From Terriglobales bacterium (lineage in GTDB: Bacteria > Acidobacteriota > Terriglobia > Terriglobales > Gp1-AA117), in NCBI GenBank assembly GCA_030150795.1, contig JASLFF010000420.1, positions 1 through 6,875 on the forward strand: a stretch of 6,875 nucleotides of DNA, written 5' to 3'. Both the position numbers and the translations under genes were made by a program. Below, piece by piece: positions 1-5,325 of this stretch; positions within the stretch are counted from its first letter, which is position 1; each line of letters starts with the position of its first letter. Under the pieces are notes generated by a model. That model had not been told where the DNA came from and made no database searches. It was given only the letters and a program-made list of their open reading frames with translations.

Positions 1-255
1 CGCCTGGTGCGGCTGGATGCTCCGGTGATTGCCGTGGTGGAAGGCGCAGCCGCCGGCTTTGGGTTCAGCCTGGCCATTGCGTGTGACCTGGTGCTGGCCG
101 CTGAATCTGCGTTCTTTGTGATGGCCTACGCCAAAATTGGCATAGCGCCAGACGGAGGCTCGACTTACTCCCTGCCTCGCCTGGTGGGAATGAAGCGCGC
201 TCTGGAACTCACGCTCACCTTTCCCGGCTCAACGCCGACCCCGCCAGGATGCTGA
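1..255 (+). pseudogene. Enoyl-CoA hydratase/isomerase, internal fragment (5' end outside window, 3' end lost)
   Basis: Crotonase-fold acyl-CoA isomerase/hydratase remnant; intact relatives act on enoyl-CoA thioesters in the cytoplasm during fatty- or aromatic-acid breakdown. The frame is open from base 1. Residues 14-30 (VEGAAAGFGFSLAIACD) match the oxyanion-hole and helix signature of the family. Residues 48-64 (IGIAPDGGSTYSLPRLV) match the second active-site block, with Asp in the place where classical hydratases have Glu; this pattern is typical of PaaG-like isomerases. Homology stops after residues ALELTLT at about base 216. The remaining dozen residues (FPGS...) are unlike any crotonase and end at a TGA, so the C-terminal third, including the trimerisation and CoA-covering helices, is missing. 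The sequence beyond the break belongs to an alpha/beta hydrolase in another frame. It is probably non-functional. Fold family is near certain; exact substrate is unknown. Confidence 0.8.
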
Positions 256-584
256 CCGAGGCTTCGCAGCTGGAAAATTTTGTTGCGAGCCAAGGCGAGG
301 CGATCAATCCGCAGCGCCGCTACGGTGATATGCCGCTGATCGTGCTGACCGCCGGGCGCCGGGACCCACCTCCAGATACTCCCGCCGACGCGCGTGAGCA
401 GATGCCCCTCTTTTACCAGGCAGCCGCGCGTGCGCACGACGCCTATGCTGCACTATCCATGCGCGGGCATGACCAGCTCGTTCCAGATTCCGGGCATAAT
501 ATTCCGGCGGAGAAGCCCGAGGCGGTTCTCGCAGCAATCAACCGCGTGCTCGCGGAATGCGGGCCGCGAAAGCCGAATAAATAG
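249..584 (+). pseudogene. Alpha/beta hydrolase, C-terminal remnant
   Basis: This is the last part of an alpha/beta-hydrolase-fold protein. The block DMPLIVLTAGR (residues 27-37) corresponds to a late beta strand of the fold. The end (MRGHDQLVPDSGHNIPAEKP, then a helix) carries the usual catalytic-histidine segment, with the His of SGHNIP as the likely catalytic base. The nucleophile elbow (G-x-S-x-G) and the first two thirds of the fold are absent. The first ATG in frame is at 249, but hydrolase-like sequence in the same frame (LSRLNADPAR) already begins near base 219, so the ATG is an accidental internal Met rather than a true start. No ribosome binding site precedes it. The gene converges on lipA with a 10-bp gap. 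It is most likely a deletion relic. An expressed short protein cannot be excluded but could not be a hydrolase. Confidence 0.72.
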
Positions 585-585
585 C

Positions 586-605
586 GGTTAGGGATTAAAT
601 TAACC
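586..605. other. Weak inverted repeat between convergent genes
   Basis: GGTTA (586-590) and TAACC (601-605) can pair around an AT-rich 10-base loop. It sits exactly where the hydrolase remnant and lipA converge and overlaps the last codons of lipA. The stem is only 5 bp with no T tract, so a terminator role is a guess. Confidence 0.2.
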
Positions 606-1503
606 CTGTGCTCTCTGCCTGCTCATGCGCGTGATATGAAGATCGCACCAAGGGGCCGGACTCAACATGGCGGAAGCCCATTTTGAGGGCTTCGGTCTTC
701 AGAAAAGCAAATTCTTCCGGAGTGTAGTAACGCGTCATGGGGAGATGATCTCTTGAAGGCCGCAGATATTGGCCAACGGTAAGGATATCGACTTTGCGCG
801 CGGCCAGGTCGCGGAAAACTTCCAACAGTTCATCTGTGGTTTCGCCAATGCCGACCATGACGCCGGTTTTTGAAACTATGTTAGGAGCAAACCGCTTCAC
901 GTTGCTCAGTAGATCAAGCGTGCGTTCATAACGGGCGCCGGAACGCACTGCGCGGTAAAGACGTGGAACAGTTTCTGTATTGTGGTTCAGCACTTCGGGC
1001 TTTGCGTCGATCACGACTTTCAGGCAATCTTCACGGCCCTGGAAATCAGGGATCAGCACTTCAATCTGGCACCCGGGGGCTTGCTCGCGGACCTGGCGGA
1101 TAGTCTCGGCAAAAATCTTTGCGCCGCCCATATTGTCGTCATCGCGATTCACGCTGGTAACCACGGCATGCTTCAAGCCCAAAGTAGCCACAGCTTCCGC
1201 CACCCGGCGAGGCTCATCCCAATCCAGCGGCTCAGGCTTGCCCTTAGGTACCGCGCAAAAACCGCAGCGTCGCGTACACAGATTGCCCAGCAGCATGAAG
1301 GTGGCAGTCTTGTGGTTCCAGCACTCGCCAATGTTGGGGCACTGCGCTGACTCGCAAACGGTATGCAGGTCAAGCGTCCGCGCAAGCCTTTTAAGATCGT
1401 GGTAATTGTCGCCCATGGGCGCGCGCGCCTTCAGCCACTCCGGCTTCTTTTGTTGACGCCGCGGCGCAAGATCGATCTGGACGAGTTCTACAGAGCTGGC
1501 CAT
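595..1503 (-). CDS. lipA: Lipoyl synthase (radical SAM)
   Basis: Inserts two sulfur atoms at C6 and C8 of octanoyl groups attached to lipoyl domains (pyruvate and 2-oxoglutarate dehydrogenases, glycine cleavage H protein), the last step of lipoate synthesis, in the cytoplasm. With the start at 1503 the protein has 302 residues, normal for the family. The auxiliary 4Fe-4S cluster ligands C50-x4-C55-x5-C61 ([12 protein letters not shown]) and the radical-SAM cluster C76-x3-C80-x2-C83 (CTRRCGFC) are intact. So is the C-terminal R287-S-S-Y290, whose second Ser ligates the auxiliary cluster. VTSVNRDD and EVLNHNTET are further family blocks. The frame stays open to an ATG at 1611, but the extra 36 residues look non-coding and cover an inverted repeat; [12 protein letters not shown] is a more natural N-terminus. 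No clear Shine-Dalgarno precedes it. No lipB or lipoyl-dehydrogenase gene adjoins, so it appears to be transcribed alone. Confidence 0.97.
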   Translation of the reverse strand: MASSVELVQIDLAPRRQQKKPEWLKARAPMGDNYHDLKRLARTLDLHTVCESAQCPNIGECWNHKTATFMLLGNLCTRRCGFCAVPKGKPEPLDWDEPRRVAEAVATLGLKHAVVTSVNRDDDNMGGAKIFAETIRQVREQAPGCQIEVLIPDFQGREDCLKVVIDAKPEVLNHNTETVPRLYRAVRSGARYERTLDLLSNVKRFAPNIVSKTGVMVGIGETTDELLEVFRDLAARKVDILTVGQYLRPSRDHLPMTRYYTPEEFAFLKTEALKMGFRHVESGPLVRSSYHAHEQAESTGLI

Positions 1504-1527
1504 CAGGGTAATTAGATGTGAATCTCT

Positions 1528-1533
1528 ATTGTA
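1528..1533 (-). promoter_or_regulatory. Possible lipA -10 box
   Basis: The minus strand reads TACAAT here (5 of 6 to the sigma-70 consensus), 24 bases before the lipA ATG, which would give a leader of roughly 18 bases. No convincing -35 box lies at 16-18 bases upstream, so it is a tentative call. Confidence 0.3.
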
Positions 1534-1568
1534 CGATGCTGCGGCTGGAAAGACGATGCATCTGACCG

Positions 1569-1587
1569 TCAAGGCGGACAGCCTTGA
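1569..1587. promoter_or_regulatory. Perfect inverted repeat TCAAGGC-N5-GCCTTGA, candidate operator
   Basis: Two perfect 7-bp arms (1569-1575 and 1581-1587) flank the spacer GGACA. The 19-bp element lies in the divergent spacer between lipA and the secreted protein gene at 1699. It is upstream of the tentative lipA -10 box, roughly 57 bases before the expected lipA transcript start. Its size and symmetry fit a dimeric regulator site. As a hairpin it lacks a following T tract on either strand, so a terminator is unlikely. Confidence 0.4.
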
Positions 1588-1601
1588 TTGAGTTTCGGCA
1601 A

Positions 1602-1611
1602 TTGCATGCAA
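1602..1611. repeat. 10-bp palindrome TTGCATGCAA
   Basis: A perfect self-complementary decamer, 15 bp beyond the TCAAGGC inverted repeat and about 40 bp upstream of the TATAAT box at 1649. It could be a second regulator site in the same divergent spacer, or chance. Confidence 0.3.
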
Positions 1612-1648
1612 GGATTTCTTTACTGCCTGTAAGCTGCAGTTTCAGGGC

Positions 1649-1654
1649 TATAAT
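1649..1654 (+). promoter_or_regulatory. TATAAT -10 box for the secreted protein gene
   Basis: A perfect sigma-70 -10 hexamer 45 bases before the ATG at 1699, implying a leader of about 38 bases. The best -35 match at proper spacing (CTGTAA, 1627-1632, 16-bp gap) is poor, which may mean dependence on an activator or simply a weak promoter. Confidence 0.5.
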
Positions 1655-1685
1655 ACCGGCGCACAATGCTCAACCCGGGCTTGTT

Positions 1686-1691
1686 GGGAGG
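1686..1691 (+). promoter_or_regulatory. Shine-Dalgarno GGGAGG that fixes the start at 1699
   Basis: GGGAGG lies 7 bases before the ATG at 1699 but only 1 base before the in-frame ATG at 1693 and downstream of the ATG at 1666. It therefore selects 1699 as the start. Confidence 0.6.
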
Positions 1692-1698
1692 CATGGAA

Positions 1699-2664
1699 AT
1701 GCGTCATCGAGTGTTCTGTGTTCTTGTCATGCTGGCTGTGGCAGCTGCCGCGCAATCCGGCGGGGCTCCCACGAGCGCTGAACAGCGTCAAGCAGTCGTG
1801 CGGCTGGCGGCGGCTTATCCTGTGCACCCGGAAGATCAGGCGCTTGACCAGGAAGCGGCCGCAGTAGTCAAGCTGCGGATGGCCGTGCCTGATAGACCGG
1901 CCGCAGTCTGCATTGAACATGTACCCTGGGTGAAAAAGAAATACAAGCACGACCGCGAATTGACCTTGGCATATGTTCTTGGCAGCGAAGCCTACGTCCT
2001 GCAGCATGCCGAGTTGAAACCAACACGGCTGCATTTTCCCGCGCTGCTAGCGGGATCGCAGGCCGCCATCCAGACGTATCAGTCGATTCTTCAGTTGGAT
2101 CCCAAGGCCAAGCTCGACAAGATGAACGATTGGGCCGACCGCATGCAGGCGGGAACATTCATGCCGATGCTGGTGAAGGACTGTTCGCCGCCAAATCCGG
2201 CCATGTCACGCGGGACTGGCCCGGTAACATCCGAGGAAAAACAGCGCATCATCGCGCTGGCCGAGGAGATACAAAAGAATCCGATAGACCCCGCGCTTCT
2301 ACCGGAGTATCAGGAGCTCTTCATCGTCGTGATCCAGACTTCGGATTTCACGGTCGAGATCACCTCGGCGGGGAACCCGTGGATGGATGACAAGCCGGAG
2401 TATAAGTACGGGCCTGAGCTCTTGGCGCTCGATATGATGGCCATGGCTTCCTACGTGCTACAAAATCCTGAGTCTGGAAAAAGCGGCTTCGCTCACGGAC
2501 GCGCCGGCCTGGCAGCTTCCCTGCGCGGCTACGAAGCGATACTCAGGCAGGAGCCGTCGGCGCAATCGAAAACGATGGAAGAAGCCCTGACAGCGGAAAA
2601 AGCAGGCAAGCTCGACGACTGGTACAAAGAGCGATACGACAAAAAGCCCACGAAGAAGTCGTAG
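1699..2664 (+). CDS. Secreted protein of unknown function with an internal duplication
   Basis: 321 residues. Residues 1-19 (MRHRVFCVLVMLAVAAAAQ) form a clear Sec signal peptide with likely cleavage after the Ala run; there is no lipobox, so the product is periplasmic or secreted. The mature part is mainly helical and looks like two diverged copies, about 25-145 and 177-308. Both begin with a TS-x-E helix (TSAEQRQAVVRLA / TSEEKQRIIALAE). Both carry a YVL helix (SEAYVLQHAE / ASYVLQNPE), then an xYxxIL helix ending in Pro (TYQSILQLDP / GYEAILRQEP), and both end near KLDKMNDW / KLDDWY. One Cys lies in the first copy (C71) and one between the copies (C162). The copies recall TPR-like helix pairs, but no canonical TPR consensus is present. 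It converges on the cytochrome gene 23 bp away. I do not recognise the family and assign no function. Confidence 0.82.
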   Translation: MRHRVFCVLVMLAVAAAAQSGGAPTSAEQRQAVVRLAAAYPVHPEDQALDQEAAAVVKLRMAVPDRPAAVCIEHVPWVKKKYKHDRELTLAYVLGSEAYVLQHAELKPTRLHFPALLAGSQAAIQTYQSILQLDPKAKLDKMNDWADRMQAGTFMPMLVKDCSPPNPAMSRGTGPVTSEEKQRIIALAEEIQKNPIDPALLPEYQELFIVVIQTSDFTVEITSAGNPWMDDKPEYKYGPELLALDMMAMASYVLQNPESGKSGFAHGRAGLAASLRGYEAILRQEPSAQSKTMEEALTAEKAGKLDDWYKERYDKKPTKKS

Positions 2665-2666
2665 GC

Positions 2667-2688
2667 GAAGACGAAGGCATTCGTGTTC
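2667..2688. terminator. Small hairpin between convergent genes
   Basis: ACGAA (2671-2675), loop GGCA, TTCGT (2680-2684) is a perfect 5-bp stem. Beyond one G-G mismatch it extends by GAA/TTC (2667-2669 with 2686-2688). It nearly fills the 23-bp gap between the stop codons of the secreted protein gene and the cytochrome gene, so it could end transcription from both sides. There is no T tract, so the evidence is positional. Confidence 0.3.
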
Positions 2689-3047
2689 TAGAGCGTGTGT
2701 AGATACGCCATCACTTGCTGCAACTCCTGCTGGTCAAGCTGCCCGCCGAATGGGGGCATCATACCTCGGCCGCGAACGATGCTTTGCATCACGTGCTCAT
2801 CCGTCGCGGTGAGCCCGCTGGGCAGGTGGGGCTTCTGGTAGAGCTTCTTCAGCCCCGGTCCCTTGTTCCCGCTGGAGGAATATGCGGGATGGCAATTGAG
2901 ACAGTAAATGTTGAAGACCTTGCGTCCGCGAGACTGCTCGGGGTTCAGTCCCAATTCGGCATCGGTCATCTTGGCGGGATCTTTGCCGCAGCCGGACAGC
3001 AGTCCGGCTACTGCCATCATCAGAAGAATGGACGCTATTCGGCTCAA
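2688..3047 (-). CDS. Small c-type cytochrome lipoprotein
   Basis: A single-haem electron carrier anchored to the outer face of a membrane. With a TTG start at 3047 it has 119 residues. Residues 1-20 (MSRIASILLMMAVAGLLSGC) form a short positive end, a hydrophobic core and a lipobox LSGC with lipidated Cys20. The haem-binding motif CLNCH is at 49-53 and the probable axial Met is M96 or M97 in GRGMMPPFGG, the usual class I cytochrome c arrangement. The tail QELQQVMAYLHTL is the standard C-terminal helix. The frame remains open upstream to 3131, with an ATG at 3116, but those starts would put about 20-28 extra polar residues before the signal peptide and overlap the divergent gene. No good Shine-Dalgarno precedes any candidate. 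The redox partner is unknown; no oxidase or dehydrogenase gene is adjacent. Confidence 0.88.
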   Translation of the reverse strand: MSRIASILLMMAVAGLLSGCGKDPAKMTDAELGLNPEQSRGRKVFNIYCLNCHPAYSSSGNKGPGLKKLYQKPHLPSGLTATDEHVMQSIVRGRGMMPPFGGQLDQQELQQVMAYLHTL

Positions 3048-3053
3048 GTGACT

Positions 3054-3082
3054 ATTATGTCTGTAGCGTAGCGTTTTGCAAA
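3054..3082 (-). promoter_or_regulatory. Possible promoter of the cytochrome gene
   Basis: The minus strand reads TTTGCA (3082-3077) and CATAAT (3059-3054) with exactly 17 bp between them, 4 of 6 and 5 of 6 to consensus. Transcription would begin near 3047, at or next to the proposed TTG start, so the message might be leaderless. Tentative. Confidence 0.3.
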
Positions 3083-3114
3083 CCCCTTGGAGAAAGTTAC
3101 TGCTGCGAAAGTCC

Positions 3115-3543
3115 ATGCCGGTTGATATCAAGCGCGCTTATGACAAGCCTTCTCTCTCTGACGGCCAGCGTGTGCTGGTGGATCGGCTCTGGCCGCGTGG
3201 AATCAAGAAAGAGAATGCCCGCATTGACCATTGGCTGAAAGAGCTTGCCCCGTCTGACGGCTTGCGCAAGTGGTTCCACTCCAGCGCAAACTGGATCATT
3301 TTTAAGAAGCGTTACTTCAAAGAGCTGAACACGCCTCAAGCCTCAGCCGATCTGGAAACCCTGTATGGACTATTGTTCGAATACGAGCGCGTGACGCTGG
3401 TCTATGCGTCGAAAGACTCTGAACGCAACAACGCTGTGGCGCTTAAAGAGCTTCTGGACGGAATGAAGAAGCCGCCTTCCAGCAGCGGGCCAGCCAGAGC
3501 CATAGCGGTGCCGCGACGCATGGCCAAGAGGCGTTCGGGCTGA
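3115..3543 (+). CDS. DUF488 family protein
   Basis: 142 residues, cytoplasmic, no signal peptide or membrane segment. The family signature RVLVDRLWPRG is at 19-29, followed by WLKELAPSDGLRKWF (40-54), a W-x3-F-x2-RY-x2-EL block (60-71), and the closing LVYASKDSERNNAVALKELL (95-114). These are the standard conserved blocks of DUF488, whose biochemical role is not established. Most members end near residue 115-120. Here a further 25 or so residues follow, rich in Pro, Ser, Arg and Lys (RRMAKRR near the end). This looks disordered and possibly nucleic-acid binding (inference). The ATG at 3115 is chosen because MPVDIKRAYD is the usual N-terminus; a TTG at 3076 is also in frame. The upstream Shine-Dalgarno (GAAAG, very close) is weak. 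It is the first gene of a two-gene operon. Confidence 0.88.
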   Translation: MPVDIKRAYDKPSLSDGQRVLVDRLWPRGIKKENARIDHWLKELAPSDGLRKWFHSSANWIIFKKRYFKELNTPQASADLETLYGLLFEYERVTLVYASKDSERNNAVALKELLDGMKKPPSSSGPARAIAVPRRMAKRRSG

Positions 3544-3545
3544 TG
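3541..3545 (+). promoter_or_regulatory. TGATG stop-start overlap coupling DUF488 and DUF3891
   Basis: The DUF488 stop TGA (3541-3543) shares its last base with the DUF3891 start ATG (3543-3545). With no strong Shine-Dalgarno just upstream, translation of the second gene probably relies on ribosomes finishing the first. Confidence 0.6.
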
Positions 3546-4313
3546 ATTCTTCGTCCGCTCGATCCCATCCCCGCCACCAGCACTGATTTTCTGCCGGCGT
3601 GGAGCGTAGTGGAGCAATCACAACGCCCGTTCACCAATGAATGCTGGATGGTCACGCAGCCCTCTCACGCCGCGTTGGCGAGCGAATTCGCCGCCCGGAT
3701 GACCGGCGTGAACCTGCCCAACCTGGATGCTCCCGTAATACGCGCGATTGCCCTTCACGATGCCGGCTGGGGCATGCCTGACGCGCAGGCAATCATACAG
3801 AGCCGGTCTGTGGGCCAGGGCGCGCCACGGTCATTTGTTGCCTGCGGCGTGGGCGAGTTTGTAAACGCGTGGGAAAGATCGATTGATGTGGCGGCGTCTG
3901 CCAGTGCCACTGGTGGATACATTGTGAGCCGCCATTTTGAGCGGATCGCCAAAGCAAATTCCCCCAAGACTTCTGAAAGCGCCCACCCAGCGATGGAAAG
4001 CTTTCTCCAGAATGAAGCTGCAAGGCAAGCCAAGCTGGCCGCAAAGCAGGAACGCACACCTGAAGAATTGGAGACGCTCACTGATGTTTTACAGTTCTGT
4101 GATCTGCTCTCGCTTTATGTCTGTTGTGGTGCGCGGCAGAACGTAGAGTTCCCCGAGTACTTCGGCATCAAAGCGCGGCTGAGTATTGAAACCGATAGTT
4201 ACAGGCTGGATCCCATCCTGATTGAGCCGGGAACGGCATTTGTTGTGGCGGCTTTGCGCCATCCTGCGACGAAAGAAGCTTCAGGGAAACAAATTGAGAT
4301 CAGGATTGGGTAG
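3543..4313 (+). CDS. DUF3891 family protein with HD-like metal residues
   Basis: 256 residues, cytoplasmic, full length for the family. CWMVTQPSHAALASEFA (34-50), AIALHDAGWG (68-77), the VSRHF motif (128-132) and FCDLLSLYVC (185-194) match DUF3891. The set H42, H72-D73, H131 and D187 falls on helices in the order seen in HD-domain phosphohydrolases, so a metal-dependent phosphohydrolase fold is plausible; substrate unknown. The C-terminal part (about 200-256) is strand-rich (FGIKARLSIETDSYRLDP, then IEIRIG). The ATG at 3543 overlaps the DUF488 stop codon as TGATG, so the two are probably translationally coupled and expressed together. Residues 138-175 are a long polar, charged helix region that is likely variable between members. 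No terminator is evident after it. Confidence 0.85.
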   Translation: MILRPLDPIPATSTDFLPAWSVVEQSQRPFTNECWMVTQPSHAALASEFAARMTGVNLPNLDAPVIRAIALHDAGWGMPDAQAIIQSRSVGQGAPRSFVACGVGEFVNAWERSIDVAASASATGGYIVSRHFERIAKANSPKTSESAHPAMESFLQNEAARQAKLAAKQERTPEELETLTDVLQFCDLLSLYVCCGARQNVEFPEYFGIKARLSIETDSYRLDPILIEPGTAFVVAALRHPATKEASGKQIEIRIG

Positions 4314-4323
4314 CTTTGCAAAG
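4314..4323. repeat. 10-bp palindrome CTTTGCAAAG just after the DUF3891 stop
   Basis: A perfect palindrome beginning one base after the stop codon. Its core TTTGCAAA also occurs at 3075-3082, upstream of the same operon. Too small, and without a loop, to act as a hairpin terminator. The rest of the gap to 4421 shows only a weak 6-bp inverted repeat (GCCGTG 4384-4389 / CACGGC 4406-4411) and no gene. Confidence 0.3.
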
Positions 4324-4421
4324 TTCCGAGCGTGAGGAATCCCTACTCGCTCTACGCTTTCGGTTCAACTCGACGCTTTGTCCGCCGTGCAGGCAGCGGC
4401 CACTTCACGGCGTTCGGGATG

Positions 4422-5207
4422 TTATCTCATATTCCCATGATCGTGATGCTCATGCTCTGCTCCCGGCTTGTCCTTGAGCTGGCGCTCCACTGACCAGATT
4501 TCATCCGGCGTTTTCTCCCATGGATACATGTGTACCATCCAGCCAAAAACGTGTGGCATGAATGTACCGCCGGCGGCTTCGCAAGCTTCTTCTGTTGAGA
4601 TGGAGCCGTTCAGCCCGAATTTGGCATCTTTGCGAAGGGCTTCAATCTCGTGGCCCTTGGGTGGCTTGCACATATTCACATGCTGGTGCCATTGCGTCAT
4701 GCTGAGAGGGATTCGCTCGTCAAGCTGCTGCTCGCTGAAGCGCACCGGCGCAGTGTACATCGCCCCGATCAGCTTGTAATCGTCTCCACGCTTTTCATAC
4801 AGAAGTGACGTTGGTTTGGTGGGATCAAAGCGGAAAGCTTCGCCAATAGCATTTTCATAATTCGTGAAGTGGTACATCTTCTGCGGAACGTTGGGCAGGA
4901 AGATCCTGAAACCTTCCGCAAGCGCCACTTTGTAGTCGCGATATTTTTCCAGCGCCGGACGCGCCTGCTCCACAACTTGTTCCGCCTTGGCTGCGTCGCC
5001 CGCGTGCACTGGGCGCAGCTCTGTCATGTGCATGTGCGCAGCCATGTGGTGCCCTTCATGGTCGTGGCCGTGCCCCATGGCCTCAGTGGTGGCATTCAAC
5101 TCAACCTGGCCGGCGGGTGCTTGTTGACCCTGGCCGTGATCGTGCTCCTGGGCAAAAAGAAAAAGCGCTGCAAGACCGAGCGCTGCGGAAATCAAATATT
5201 TCTTCAT
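4422..5207 (-). CDS. His-rich exported protein of unknown function, probable metal binder
   Basis: 261 residues. Residues 1-20 (MKKYLISAALGLAALFLFAQ) form a Sec signal peptide. The mature N-terminus (21-61) is packed with His and Met (HDH at 22-24; HGHDH 46-50, HH 53-54, HMHM 58-61), and the C-terminus ends in an HEHHDHG cluster (252-258). About 20 of 261 residues are His. Between these tails lies a folded-looking domain (about 75-245) with possible ligands W173-H-Q-H176 to C180 (WHQHVNMC), C209, H219 and H226, and aromatic blocks such as FGWMVHMYPWE. Such His/Met-rich tails are typical of periplasmic Cu, Zn or Ni handling; metal identity is not readable here. The ATG at 5207 has GGGGA at proper distance; the ATG at 5213 is too close to it. 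It is transcribed divergently from the Spy-like gene. I do not recognise the family of the core domain. Confidence 0.85.
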   Translation of the reverse strand: MKKYLISAALGLAALFLFAQEHDHGQGQQAPAGQVELNATTEAMGHGHDHEGHHMAAHMHMTELRPVHAGDAAKAEQVVEQARPALEKYRDYKVALAEGFRIFLPNVPQKMYHFTNYENAIGEAFRFDPTKPTSLLYEKRGDDYKLIGAMYTAPVRFSEQQLDERIPLSMTQWHQHVNMCKPPKGHEIEALRKDAKFGLNGSISTEEACEAAGGTFMPHVFGWMVHMYPWEKTPDEIWSVERQLKDKPGAEHEHHDHGNMR

Positions 5208-5237
5208 GGCCATTTTCCCCGTGCAACAAACTAGCAA

Positions 5238-5269
5238 ACCCGAAACAAACGCAAAAGTTACCTTCGGGT
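5238..5269. promoter_or_regulatory. Inverted repeat ACCCGAA-N18-TTCGGGT, candidate shared operator
   Basis: Perfect 7-bp arms at 5238-5244 and 5263-5269, with centres 25 bp apart, lie in the 118-bp spacer between the two divergent genes. The spacing suits a dimer or two adjacent half-sites on similar faces of the helix. It is not followed by a T tract. It may control both the His-rich and the Spy-like genes. In the minus transcript it could instead form a leader hairpin. Confidence 0.4.
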
Positions 5270-5312
5270 GGCTGAAAAGAACTTCAGGGATCTTCTAGGG
5301 TTAGTATGGGCC

Positions 5313-5319
5313 GGGAGGA
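5313..5319 (+). promoter_or_regulatory. Strong Shine-Dalgarno of the Spy-like gene
   Basis: GGGAGGA lies 6 bases before the ATG at 5326, the best ribosome binding site in the window, suggesting high translation. TAGTAT at 5302-5307 is a poor -10 candidate with no clear -35; an alternative sigma factor is possible but unproven. Confidence 0.65.
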
Positions 5320-5325
5320 AAGACC

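Noticed and set aside
980..1405. Long open frames on the plus strand inside lipA
   Set aside because: They are antisense to a clear, full-length lipA; their translations have no domain-like pattern and arise from codon composition.
1504..1611. Longer lipA start at 1611
   Set aside because: The 36 extra residues are unlike LipA N-termini, lack a Shine-Dalgarno and would run through the inverted repeat and probable promoter.
4869..5234. 121-codon plus-strand frame opposite the His-rich gene
   Set aside because: The signal peptide and ordered domain on the minus strand are convincing; the plus-strand product is the complement of His codons and has no clear start signal.
5279..5307. GAACTT upstream of the Spy-like gene as an ECF sigma -35 element
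   Set aside because: It resembles GGAACTT only partly and no matching -10 element is found at the right spacing.
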